DNA from: Trissonchulus latispiculum
Lineage: Eukaryota; Nematoda; Enoplea; Enoplida; Ironidae
NCBI GenBank assembly: GCA_030248195.1
Contig: JASAND010015839.1
Location: forward strand, 1-64,000
Length of the DNA: 64,000 bases
Direction: 5' to 3'
The notes beneath the pieces were generated by a model. That model had not been told where the DNA came from. It did no database searches and saw only the letters and a program-made list of their open reading frames with translations. Both the position numbers and the translations under genes were made by a program. How positions within the stretch are numbered: position 1 is the stretch's first letter; each line of letters starts with the position of its first letter. Below, in pieces: positions 24,201 through 31,743 of this stretch.

Positions 24201-27200
24201 CACTATTGTTGGCTAAAAGACCCAGGCCGTTTCTTTCATACAGAAACAAAGAACGAACATCGGCGATTTCAGTGTCACTGCTGTCTATGTATGGTTAACA
24301 AAAGGGAAAAGAGAGATAAGCATATGGAACGATGCGAAAATCCTGATATGGAGTGCATTGAAATGCCCGAAGAAAGGTGGTTGTACTTTAAAAATTTTCA
24401 CAAGATGCAGCGACAACAGTATATTATTTATGCAGACTTTGAATGCATTTTGGAGAAGATTGTTGGCTGTGAACAGAACCTATGATACACAGAAACTGGG
24501 TCGAATTGATTTGTACAGAGGAGAAGGGACTGTGGAGAGGTTTTTAGATACAATAATTAAGTGGGGAAGAGACTATCAGGAACTGTATGATCAGCAAAAG
24601 TCTCCTCAAATGACTCAACAGGATTGGTGGCATTACTGGGGAACTAGGAAATGTAATATATGTGGTGATGAGTTGAGTGAAGAAAGAGTATTGGACCACT
24701 GTCACTTTTGTGGTAGCTATAGAGGAGCTGCTCATAATGAGTGCAACCTTAGCTATAGACTATCACGTGATGTGGTGGTGGTATTTCACAACCTTCGACG
24801 TTATGACAGACACCTCATTCTCCAAAAACTGGGAGTTGCTATGAAGAACATTAAAGGAAGCAACATCTCAGTGATACCAAAAGGCTTTGACGACTGTCTT
24901 ACATTCTCCCTGGATCTTAAACATAAAAAGAAGAAGTGGTGGCACATTAAATTTATCGATAGTTATCAGTTTATGGCGGCTACCTTGCCTCAACTTACAA
25001 AAAACCTACGAGATAAAGGTGAAGAAAAGTTTACCCTTACATCAACCCATTACAAACCCGAGCAACTACCTTACCTTTTGAGAAAAGGTGTATACCCTTA
25101 CGATTATATGGACTCTTGGCAAAGATTTAATAAAGTCACACTACCACCGAAAGAACAGTTTACCAGTACTCTAACTGGTGAAGAAATTTCAGACGAGGAC
25201 TATCAACATGCTCAGACTGTATGGAACGAGTTCAAAATGAAAACATTAAAAGACTACCACGATCTATACTTGGAAACTGATGTTCTCTTACTTGGAGACG
25301 TTTTTGAAAACTTTAGATACTTTTGTCTATACAACTATCAATTGGATCCTGCTCATTATTTTACATCACCATCATTTTCTTGGGATGCTTGCTTAAAGAT
25401 GACTGGAGTAGAGCTGGAACTACTACAGGATCCTGACATGTACACGTTTCTCGAAAGGGGGATTCGTGGAGGAGTATCAGTGATTAGTCATAGATACGCT
25501 AAAGCAAATAATCCCTTAGTACCTGATTATGACTCAACTATACCGACGACCTGGATTACCTACTTGGATGCAAATAATTTATATGGATGGACCATGGCAG
25601 AGCCACTACCTTTAAAAGACTTTAAATGGATTTATGCTCCGATAGAAGTTGAGACTATACCTGATGATTCACATACTGGTTACATCATGGAAGTAGATTT
25701 GGAGTATCCTGACTCGTTACATGAATTACACAACGATTATCCTTTAGCCGTTGAAAAGATGCAAATTACTGACGAAATATTATCTCCTTATTCTCGAGAG
25801 GCAAAAGAAAAATTGAAAATTAAGAGTGGTAAAATTAGGAAGCTTGTCCCCAATTTATATGAGAAAGAGCACTATATTGTGCACTATCGAAATCTCAAGC
25901 TCTATTTAGAGCTGGGATTAAAACTAACAAAAATACATCGAACTCTTGCGTTTACTCAGTCAAAATGGATGGCTCCTTATATCCTATTCAATACCGAACA
26001 AAGGAAGAAGGCAAAGGACAACTTTGAAAAGGATCTATTTAAACTATTTAAACAGTGTGTTTGGGAAGACAATGGAGAACGTGCGCAACTACATCGATAT
26101 TAAACTTGTTATCGATGAAAAGAAGGTAACGAAACTGACAAGGAAGAACGAATACAGTGGATTTAAGGTGATTGGTGAAAGTCTGTGGGCCGTAAAAATA
26201 AAAAGACCAACAGTGGAGCTGTGTAAACCCATCTACGTGGGGTTTACCGTATTGGACCTATCGAAATGGCTCATGTACAGTTTCCACTACAAATATGTGA
26301 AACATAAATATGGGTCCTCCGCTACCCTATTAATGACTGACACCGACAGCCTACTGTATCCAGGCTAATGATATATATGAAGATATGGTAAAGGATGCTC
26401 ACTTATTTGATGGTAGTGAGACTACCCTAAAGAACATAAATGCTATGACGTCACAAACAAGAAGGTAATGGGAAAGATGAAGGATGAGATGGCTGGAAGG
26501 ACAATTTGGGAATTTGTTGGATTGAGGTCGAAAATGTATAGTATATTAGATACGGAAGGAAAGGAAAAGAAGAGAGCGAAAGGTGTAAAAAAGGATGTAG
26601 TATCGAGACGAATCAGACACCAGCTGTACAAAGATACCCTATTTGATGGGTCTCAACATAAACATTTAATGAGAATTATAAGAAGGGATGGTGGAGAAAT
26701 TAACAGCATTGTACAGAATAAGACTAGCCTTAGTGCTTTTGACGATAAACGTTACATTTTAAATGATGGTTATTGTAGTTTTGCGTATGGTAATTGTAAT
26801 GTTATGCAGTAAATTGTTGTACAGTAAATTGTTGTAAATAAACAAAAAAGAAAAAACCGTAACGGTTGCCTAGCCGTCTGATGAGGCTCTGTGGCGGGGG
26901 CCGAAATGGTAATTAATCATAAGCTTAGGAGCCCCAAATGTCTGTGCAAACGTCCTGAGGGCAAATTCCTGTGCCAGAACCGGCATTTTTTAGCTACTGC
27001 CAATCTTGAAATCAAATCTCAGACCATAGGCTATTGTTGATTATGGTATTATTACAGCTAGACTACAGACTTCAATTGAAAAAGTTTAATGAAGAACTAC
27101 CTGGACACTGCCCTGAAATGCTCAATTTCGGTTATACTTTAGATTTTTGTTTTAGGCAAGGAACCGGGCTACGCCGACTACATGCATTGGCCGATGTTGG

Positions 27201-27406
27201 TGCGAGCTCATGCCATGGATCAGATATATGGCGGAAAATTGGGCTTTTCCACGGATTTTCCTAAGTTGAAGGCCTATTTCGATCGCATGCTCAACGTTCC
27301 AACGATCGCTGCCACCACGCGCTCTGTGGAAGATCACATTGCTTTCATGAAATCCATGGCGACTGGCTATCCTGAGTATAATCTTGGAATCAGCGCAAAA
27401 GCCTGA
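12216..27406 (+). CDS. Omega-class glutathione S-transferase (copy B), five exons, Polinton in intron 4
   Basis: Exons: 12216-12258, 12714-12819, 13437-13659, 14146-14260, 27156-27406, with GT-AG borders and the same phases as copy A. The protein begins MPEVSGRDSLSLSA, has the catalytic RFCPYADR in exon 2, the glutathione-site motif NPIGKVPTVEYNG in exon 3 and GYADYMHWPMLVRAHAMDQ in exon 5, ending in KA. All exons are open, so the coding capacity is intact. Intron 4 is 12.9 kb because a Polinton (14403-26995) sits in it. Expression therefore needs splicing across the whole element, whose left block runs antisense to the gene. Expected role: cytosolic glutathione-dependent thioltransferase/dehydroascorbate reductase. 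Confidence 0.9.
14403..14556 (+). repeat. Polinton left terminal inverted repeat
   Basis: It pairs with 26838-26995. The outer ~58 bases and the block from GCCACAGAGCCTCATCAGACG to GTTACGGTTTTTT are nearly identical to the other end; ~40 bases between them have diverged. The inner edge overlaps the stop codon of the TBP-like gene. Confidence 0.9.
14550..15047 (-). CDS. TATA-box-binding-protein-like (TBP-fold) protein
   Basis: It has about 165 aa from the ATG at 15047 (MKIVNLV); the frame is also open further upstream. Two imperfect direct repeats are visible, as in the TBP saddle. Repeat 1 has KLDLRTIPAAAYNPSRFSGA, then a FTTGSFLCLGAKSEEDA block. Repeat 2 has VDLEALYEKL, YSGIMWKM, then FHNGKFFIVGLTNKSDA. 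The order (LD-L-T-I, YNP-RF, F-x-x-G-x-x-x-x-x-GAKSEE) is that of eukaryotic/archaeal TBP. The frame has no stop. It is the last gene of the leftward block, ending inside the terminal repeat and overlapping the protease remnant upstream. A role in recruiting or redirecting host RNA polymerase to the element's promoters is inferred. DNA-contacting phenylalanines cannot be assigned with certainty. Confidence 0.8.
   Translation of the reverse strand: MKIVNLVLKGKFNSKLDLRTIPAAAYNPSRFSGAILTLKPSTFLLFTTGSFLCLGAKSEEDANTCITDLSKILKLSVKEHTVCNLVVSHHLGYEVDLEALYEKLRKVYSSACLELEIYSGIMWKMKGGTIRLFHNGKFFIVGLTNKSDAFSLVSDECNMCCALKK
15010..15509 (-). pseudogene. Adenain-like cysteine protease (PRO), frameshifted
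   Basis: The ATG at 15509 overlaps the capsid gene's stop as ATGA. The first ~90 codons include RHWIAMYFGQYTEYFDSYG, carrying the catalytic His and the acidic residue of the adenovirus protease family. The frame then shifts at about 15225-15236. The part after the shift still shows a CGEYC motif with the candidate nucleophile Cys and continues open to about 15010. One frameshift therefore separates the His from the Cys half. In Polintons this enzyme is expected to mature capsid proteins. The alternative, a functional shortened protease, is unlikely because the nucleophile is lost. Confidence 0.8.
15506..16846 (-). pseudogene. Polinton major capsid protein (double jelly-roll), one nonsense codon
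   Basis: The open frame from ATG 16846 (MAKQVDAQSYPGFKSELDLF) runs 369 codons to TAA at 15737-15739. The same frame then continues 76 more codons to TGA at 15506-15508, and the continuation carries the family's conserved C-terminal segment (IIIYGEFDNLISIDQNR). The family match is to Polinton major capsid proteins, the group often labelled F54H12.2-like in databases. The total of ~446 codons fits that family, so a single base change split an otherwise complete gene. It overlaps the protease start (ATGA) and the preceding small virion gene, typical of tightly packed viral operons. Confidence 0.88.
16839..17235 (-). pseudogene. Small basic virion protein, frameshifted
   Basis: The ATG at 17235 overlaps the penton stop (ATGA). 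The first 71 residues include GEGIGSFFKGLFRAIWPTVR, a glycine/amphipathic segment common to Polinton minor virion proteins and reminiscent of adenovirus membrane-lytic or core proteins. After the stop at 17020 the other two frames show basic stretches (KKDIRSSLKKRGRQALGR; then KKNIKRLKKRR with DVFGHG just before a stop at 16839). So two frameshifts break a ~130-codon gene. Assignment to a specific adenovirus counterpart is uncertain. Confidence 0.6.
17232..18005 (-). pseudogene. Penton-like minor capsid protein (single jelly-roll), start lost
   Basis: An open frame of ~257 codons reads from 18005 to TGA at 17232, with EGEWEVALVEFMYPVTGNTF near the start and HNPHYVPVLKKEFESVEINI, then a GEPVNF...LHFRKLRP C-terminus. 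These match the Polinton minor capsid (penton) family. No in-frame ATG precedes the conserved N-terminus. Upstream the same frame passes a TAG (18006-18008) and the penton-like string LQLPSNTKY, then runs directly into the integrase chromodomain. A deletion has evidently removed the end of the integrase and the start of this gene. Penton proteins occupy the five-fold vertices of the virion. Confidence 0.75.
18006..19075 (-). pseudogene. Retroviral-type integrase (DD35E) with chromodomain, frameshifted
   Basis: The ATG is at 19075 (MEDTLAYYYYSPTSP). The N-terminal helix-rich part is followed by VDKLWQVDLADMSRISDE (first catalytic Asp). LQSDRGKEF supplies the second Asp and IVERFNRTIK the Glu, with 34 residues between, i.e. 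DD35E. The C-terminus has a chromodomain core (YWVEKVIKRRRRRGKTEF, KWLRYPDK). Two defects are seen. A short imperfect tandem duplication (TATATTTACAA units, about 18705-18740) shifts the frame between the first and second Asp. A further frame change near 18355-18365 separates the catalytic core from the chromodomain part. The chromodomain is also cut short by the junction with the penton gene. This enzyme would insert the element and make the target duplication. Confidence 0.85.
19060..19680 (-). pseudogene. Conserved Polinton protein of unknown function, one nonsense codon
   Basis: The ATG at 19680 overlaps the upstream gene's stop as TAATG (MEYSILVRPDYFEQHMKE). The frame meets TAG at 19495-19497, then continues without shift to a TAG at 19060-19062, about 207 codons in all. 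The second half has IVDLVHDFVRNRP, GWELLAEALRSSNVPREFVG and NPTRWQYI, a pattern I recognise from Polinton gene sets but without a known function. It precedes the integrase, overlapping by a few bases. A single base change accounts for the break. Confidence 0.65.
19680..20021 (-). CDS. Small Polinton protein with hydrophobic C-terminus
   Basis: An intact 113-codon gene (MAKRFEKHVDYLKVLCKS...). The first ~85 residues are basic and helix-prone, with VLSGNVMLPEEDLRRLKRHK. The last ~25 are hydrophobic (GGFLPALLAPLLGVVGGL), a likely membrane-interacting helix. The layout is typical of a conserved small Polinton protein and suggests a virion or membrane-penetration role by analogy only. One of the few genes in the element with no lesion. 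The stop and the next start overlap (TAATG), indicating coupled packing. Confidence 0.65.
   Translation of the reverse strand: MAKRFEKHVDYLKVLCKSNLKQRRGIIENSNPELIKTICDCIENVLSGNVMLPEEDLRRLKRHKKVLRQLRDKQKSIQSKKKLIVEQGGFLPALLAPLLGVVGGLVTDLVLKR
20070..20706 (-). pseudogene. FtsK/HerA-type DNA packaging ATPase, frameshifted
   Basis: The ATG at 20706 begins MIATPFLKFQHPFTCIVAAP, with Walker A APTKAGKTTF near residue 20. The Walker B region is TLIVLHDLM, where the usual first Asp of the DD pair is His. A CHHWSCSVVHITQD segment follows, like the sensor region of this family. At about 20316-20335 (a short A/GA run) the frame shifts. The second part (RINAQYIILMKNPADK, INLAKQMFPGKVDGFMKAYN) continues to TAA at 20070. 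The protein belongs to the A32-like packaging ATPases of Polintons and large DNA viruses and would pump DNA into capsids. Confidence 0.85.
20836..21533 (-). pseudogene. C2H2 zinc finger fused to NADAR (YbiA-like) domain, one frameshift
   Basis: From the ATG at 21533 (MALFKCTQCAKTF): a C2H2 finger (C-x2-C...H-x4-H), then a CCGEEF...HKKESH second zinc-binding-like motif, a ~20-residue linker, and a NADAR domain. NADAR features are LFYSGWHPFSNFYRAPF, YRNVEQYYQAAKARYFND, AK-H, then, in the shifted frame, EERWLQIADSVMSFAVKEK, YDSYWANG and GKNKLGEILMKIREE at the C-terminus. One frameshift lies at about 21116-21126, just after the AKH motif. NADAR proteins are ADP-ribose-related glycosidases; bacterial members remove ADP-ribose from guanine. 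Counteracting host or competitor ADP-ribosylation is an inference. It lies between the ATPase and the membrane-protein gene. Confidence 0.85.
21679..22137 (-). pseudogene. Single-pass membrane protein, one in-frame stop
   Basis: The ATG at 22137 (MEFRMEKQQLFQSK) is followed by a hydrophobic segment VYALYALLGTIFVVTITTLI, then a polar domain. TAG at 21871-21873 interrupts the frame, which continues 64 codons with several Cys (WQCFNGKGCPL, SSLCPFIAEKF) to a stop at 21679. The topology suggests an N-terminal anchor with a C-terminal Cys-containing ectodomain. I do not recognise the family. It is the first gene of the leftward block, next to the control region. It could be a host-derived or envelope-like accessory. 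Confidence 0.5.
22882..22983 (+). tRNA. tRNA-Leu-like pol III unit with internal 25 bp duplication
   Basis: GTCAGCGTGGTCGAGTGG matches the start and A-box of eukaryotic tRNA-Leu. TTCAAGT looks like a CAA anticodon loop and GGTTCGAATCC is a perfect B-box. A 25-base unit covering the D-loop and anticodon region is duplicated in tandem (22898-22922, 22923-22947). The acceptor and T stems pair poorly, so it is probably not a working tRNA. A 10-base inverted repeat (AGAAATATTC / GAATATTTCT) flanks it. The first downstream T-run that could end pol III transcription is at about 23022. Confidence 0.5.
23043..23056 (+). promoter_or_regulatory. RFX X-box-like site 1
   Basis: GTTGCCATGACAAC differs at one position from the palindromic X-box GTTGCCATGGCAAC bound by RFX factors. 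It lies about 190 bases upstream of the polymerase ATG. Confidence 0.5.
23134..23147 (+). promoter_or_regulatory. RFX X-box-like site 2
   Basis: GTTGCTATGACAAC, the equivalent position in the second copy of the ~60 bp tandem repeat, about 100 bases upstream of the polymerase ATG. Confidence 0.45.
23244..26812 (+). pseudogene. Protein-primed family-B DNA polymerase of the Polinton, multiply broken
   Basis: Likely start ATG 23244 (MSRFQCSLCA), then a TAG at 23274-23276, after which the same frame continues. Two N-terminal C2H2 fingers (second: CGSCGKSFARRNNLKEHELTH minus its last residue) are followed by a Cys-rich knot. Exonuclease motifs: YADFEC (ExoI), FHNLRRYDRHLI (ExoII), YLETDVLLLGD (ExoIII). 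A CNICGDEL...DHCHFCG insertion resembles endonuclease VII zinc modules. Polymerase motifs: YLDANNLYGWTMAEPLP (A), NSVFGKTMEN (B), TDTDSL (C). C-terminal end: FDDKRYILNDGYCSFAYG. Breaks: a frameshift plus apparent small deletion at about 24445-24490, then frameshifts at about 26040-26070, 26350-26370 and 26430-26465. It would replicate the element. Confidence 0.92.
26838..26995 (-). repeat. Polinton right terminal inverted repeat
   Basis: Reverse complement of the left repeat, ending ATTTTTTAGCT at 26995. It begins about 25 bases after the polymerase stop codon. Confidence 0.9.
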
Positions 27407-27409
27407 AGA

Positions 27410-28224
27410 ATTTATTTTTTCTAATACTGGAGCTATTCTTGTCAAACAAATTGTGTTGTGATACCTAGTGATTTTGTGCAATAGATTTCGGCATGTTAGC
27501 ACATAATAAATATAAAGTGCCTATTAATTCCAGTTTGGGTGCACAATGTTTGGTTCTGTGCAAAAACTAGTACTTAGTGTACAAATTTTCGTGACTCACT
27601 ATCAATTTACTGGTTTATATTATTTGTCAAATAAGAATCCGTCGGCAACTTCAAAAAGGAAACTTTATGTTCCGGTGAAAACAGTGGTTGCAATTTTTAA
27701 TAAACTAAACCTTCAAAGCCATTTAATTCCCAGCAACATAGTGATCCGAAAATTATTGCTACGCGACTTTCCTAAGCTCAAGTTCTACCATTTAGCCGAG
27801 AACGCCCGGTACTACTCCCACAATGTTAGTGTATACGTTCACACGGTAATAAGCACCCCTCCGACATTTACTGTTTTGAGCACATCGCAATTTTAATATT
27901 TTGGAAGCGCTGATTGTCTTATTCTTCCTATTATAAACTCTAGTTAAACTTTATGCAACAAATTCATATGGGACAAGCTTACATAAGAACTAGTTGCTTT
28001 CCAAATACCCTAGGATTCCGTTTAACACGAATTGGCAATAGGACTGCATCATAATACGCATCATAATACTGCATCATAATCATAATGCAAATTCTCTAGG
28101 ATAGTTTATTACAAATATGTAGCTAATCTCGCAATTCAGAATTTACAGAAAGATTACACCATACTAATAAATGTTAATTAAATTAAATAAAGCAAAACAA
28201 TTTTTAAATCAAGTGTCTCAAAGG
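27410..28224. other. Region downstream of GST copy B
   Basis: It contains the GST 3' UTR and probable poly(A) signal AATAAA near 27505. A 116-codon frame at 27546-27896 has no recognisable domain and I do not call it a gene. Short ATCATAATACTGC repeats lie near 28050-28090. Confidence 0.4.
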
Positions 28225-29434
28225 TCAAGCTTTGGCATACTTTGAACAGCACAAGCTATCAATAACTGGATTGGGCCCGTGAATCATAATGTGATAGTAC
28301 ATTGCCAGATTGCTCAGGCAGGGAACGTCGCAACGATTAACGTCAGGATAAGACGCTTTCAAGTAGGGTTTTCCGCTTGAAGACGGAAAAAAGGCTGGAA
28401 AGCATAATGTCAGGTAGACGAGCCGATATGTGAGCAAAAGCATATCCAATCAGTGGTGAGAATTCATAAGATTTAGCAAAAACTGCTAGCTTCCATATTT
28501 GAGGTTAAAAACGGTGTTCTCCTTGTAATTATCACTTTAGATGCCATGAATATACAACAGAGCGAGCTAATTAGAGAGTATCCGTTAAACTCTAATTATC
28601 AGCTAATTGTAGACTTGCACCACAGAGATCTTAATCAGAAAAAGAGCGGTTTAACCTTCGGCCCGGTTTAGTATTCAGCAGATTTCATCAAACTGATTTC
28701 AAGAATATCTTAAATTCACTTCAATTTACTGTTTATTTGCTTCGGCACGCGTTTCTGACGCGGTTTGGCCTTCAAACGGCCAGCCGGCTGTTTCAAGCTG
28801 ATGAGGCCGTCGGTTCAGAATACGTCCGACCGACAAAAATTTCAGTCAGCAAACAACAATACAACAAAAGAAACTATAACAGAAACCTGACCACTCAGTG
28901 CTTGGAGAAAAACTAGATTTTAAGCTCAACTGACTTGAATGATTGATCTTAACGTGGATTGCAGATTGGTACTTTAATCTTTTATTATTCTTATGATAGT
29001 GGTTGAACCTAGCGTTCCTTATTCTTCACAGTCATTTTAAACCGAGAATAAAAGAAAGAATATTATCAACATAAAGAACGCTAAAAAAGCCTATCTGCTC
29101 AGCCAATGATGTAAATAAAAATATAACTGTTGTAGGACAGTGATAGTACCAACCGAGCCCATACAGTTTACAATCGTACGTAAATCGGTATTAAATAGTA
29201 CTGCGACCGTTTTATCATTTCTTTCATTTGTGTGGAAAATTGAGATGGCTTCGGTATCGACTTCTTGTTTGTTGCGTTAGGCTTTTGGCAAACAGGCAGT
29301 GGTAGCGCTGATCCAATCTTAGATCGAATCAGAATAGACAGAAACATAGGGTGACTCCAAAAGAATGGAGTTTGTTTGCTGACTGCAGCAGGAATAAGCA
29401 GAAGCATAAAGCACACAGCAACAGCTGTGTACAT
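28225..29434 (-). CDS. Possible small secreted Cys-containing protein, two exons
   Basis: ATG 29434 begins a clear signal-peptide-like segment (MYTAVAVCFMLLLIPAAVS) and a frame open to 29168. A second open segment, preceded by a good acceptor (TATGCTTTCCAG, exon from about 28407), encodes KPYLKASYPDVNRCDVPCLS and ends CCSKYAKA at TGA 28225. Joining them needs a donor in the first segment that I could not fix. No family recognised. It could be a short neuropeptide-like or defence-type secreted protein, or two unrelated chance frames. Confidence 0.25.
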
Positions 29435-30970
29435 TTTACAGGAGTGCTGAAATATCGACAGTTACTATTAATTAACCACTCTTAAATTAGTTATGCAATC
29501 AATAACTATTAGTATCGACTTTACCATTGCTCGATGAATTCTGACTTTGTTCGAGCTCGAGAGCTCTTCTGTATTTATTTCAGTTTTTAGTATTTATCCG
29601 GACACATGGAACCAGGTCTTTTCAGGGAGAATTTCGTTAGTGAAAATTTTGAAATGGGAAACTGTTTATTGTGTAAAATTAAATTCCTTTGTGAATAAAA
29701 AGAATATCGCAGTATAAACTAAACAATATTCAGGTTACTTTATGAGTATAATAGACATAAAACAATGCCGTAATCGAACAATCCGTTGGCACATTGCTAC
29801 CTAGCGAACAGAGAATGTAAATGTACTTGCCATAAGACCGAGTTGAAGCTCCAAAATTTTGAGTACACTTTTGGGTTTTCGACATTTAGAACATAGAACG
29901 AGCTATGCGCTTCATCTAGCTACTGATTTGCGATGGATTCAATGCATCGCCCCCGAGGTATGCTTAGGGCATTACTTAAATTTCGCAGTACTCAGTTTTC
30001 AATGTAATTGCAATCTTTAGTCCTCAAATAAAATAGAATAACTGGTGAGTACAGTTTGCGAATTAGGCAAAATCGCCTCCCTACAAACTGCTTTTGTAGA
30101 AACGACCGGCTACTTTGCGCCTTCAATTTTTCTAAATTAGACTTTTTTATTGTTACCAAAAACGGGTTATATTTTGAAAACTGAAAATTGGTTAAACGAA
30201 CAATTTGTTTTCGAAAGCGGATATTAGAATATTCTAGAATTCCAAAAACTGATCTGTGCAATTGACGCAAACTCAGTTTCTCTCCAATATATAATATATT
30301 TTTGTTTATCTGCAAAGAAATTGTCAAATGCAGCTATTGTCGTAGGTAGGTACCGTTGACAAAATTTAGAATTATAACCAAGAAGAGGGGGATCTAGATA
30401 ATTTCAAAAAGTCAAGATTTGGCCAAATAATTTTTTCAAATGTTTGCTACAAAACTGGCATATTGGGAGGGCATTAGATCATTTTTCGAGTGGCGTATAA
30501 AGACGCGTGATATAAAAGTGGCCCTGCGGAAATTACTCATTTTATATAAGCATGCAATTCAGTGCCTGTCAAAATCATATATTCCATTTAATCGGCTTTC
30601 TTTAATCTGGCAACAAAAATCCAATTCGGTTAACCAACTAAAGGGCTTAAATGAGGATTAGTCAAGTTTGGTTTAATTTGCCCACAAATAAGTATTGAGC
30701 TAACGCCTACTTCCTCCCGCGAGGTTCTTCCGAAAATCGTTTTTCGTTTTGGAGCGAAATTGGTTAAAAAACGGAATTTCGCATCGGTTCACCCCCAAAA
30801 TTCGCCTCCAGCACATGTCTGGTTTCGAAGGATATAACCTTATGTTTCTATGTGCACTCAGCACAGCGCGTTAACCTGTCTTATTTTGACGAACAGCTAC
30901 AACAAACATGCATGATGTGAAAACAATGGAAATTAACCAATACAAAACTGACAATATTAATAGGACAGTT
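29435..30970. other. Intergenic, no gene recognised
   Basis: AT-rich sequence with only short frames (29992-30327 on -, 30440-30661 on +) without motifs or splice context. Confidence 0.4.
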
Positions 30971-30984
30971 CCCAAACAACAACC

Positions 30985-30985
<1 letters not shown>

Positions 30986-31069
<84 letters not shown>
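30986..31069 (+). repeat. (CAA)n microsatellite, about 28 units
   Basis: Perfect CAA trinucleotide run. It gives polyglutamine in one + frame and polyleucine/polycysteine in - frames. No surrounding domain suggests a real protein, so I treat it as a simple repeat. Confidence 0.85.
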
Positions 31070-31177
31070 ATATGTCTCCATGGTCCAAAGGTGGTCTTCA
31101 AAATATGGGTACACTCAAACGGTTTATCTAAATTTAAAGGATACATTTCAACAGAAACCATCAAGACAACTAGGCGC

Positions 31178-31583
31178 CAGAGATTAGCACGGGCCGGATC
31201 TTTTCCTGCTGGCAAAATTTCGCTCTGGACGGTCCTGTCCACTGTCAAAGCGTTTCGGCCCGGCCCAGACTGCAAGCTGACAAAATTCGGCCGAGGTCAA
31301 AAAATTCCAACATTTTACTAACAATATTATTTCAATGGCAGGCATTTCAAAGGCAGGCAATACAGCGAGACGCTAAGTTATGCTACGAAACGTTAAATTT
31401 TGCTGCAAAATAACCAGAATGAGTAAATGTTTAGCTAATTTTGGTGGTTTCAAACCATTTTCAATAGTCTACCCGGCCCGCTCCGGCCCGCAGTTAAAAA
31501 TTTCTCCGTCCCGTCCTGCCCGGAAGTCGGCCTGACCAATGAATGGCGGCCCAGCCCGACGGGCCCCGAAATGTTAGTCTCTA
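31178..31583. mobile_element. GC-rich-ended short-TIR repeat, copy 2
   Basis: It starts CAGAGATTAGCACGGGCC and ends (inverted) TAGAGACTAACATTTCGGGGCCC. The core string AAATAACCAGAATGAGTAAATG is shared with copies at 7358 and 40309. CAGAG-type ends and subterminal GC motifs resemble hAT non-autonomous elements. Confidence 0.55.
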
Positions 31584-31743
31584 TTATTCGCTTTTCAACA
31601 TTAGCTCACGTAGGTAGTACATTTTAAATCCTTGTTATTTTAGCTAATCATATGATTTAGGTAGTTTAAAGTAGTGATTCCCTTGCGGACATTTAATTTG
31701 CCAATATTGAATTGAAAGCATCAGTTCCCTTAGCATTCTAAAC

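Larger units (their letters stand above)
14403..26995. mobile_element. Polinton/Maverick virus-like transposon, degenerate
   Basis: It is 12,593 bp, bounded by inverted repeats starting AGCTAAAAAATGCCGG and ending CT, as is usual for Polintons (AG...CT ends). It encodes the diagnostic set: protein-primed family-B polymerase, DD35E integrase, packaging ATPase, adenain-like protease, major and minor capsid proteins. Twelve genes lie in two divergent blocks around a ~1.1 kb control region. It is shorter than the usual 15-20 kb. The expected 6 bp target duplication is not evident (ATTGAG left, ACTGCC right). Almost every gene has a premature stop or frameshift, so the copy cannot move on its own. 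Confidence 0.95.

Noticed and set aside
27546..27896. 116-codon frame downstream of GST copy B
   Set aside because: No recognisable motif and it begins in the likely 3' flank; not supported as a gene.
30871..31321. Open frames with long polyglutamine or polyleucine
   Set aside because: They exist only because of the CAA repeat; flanking codons show no domain, and the frame runs into a transposon copy.
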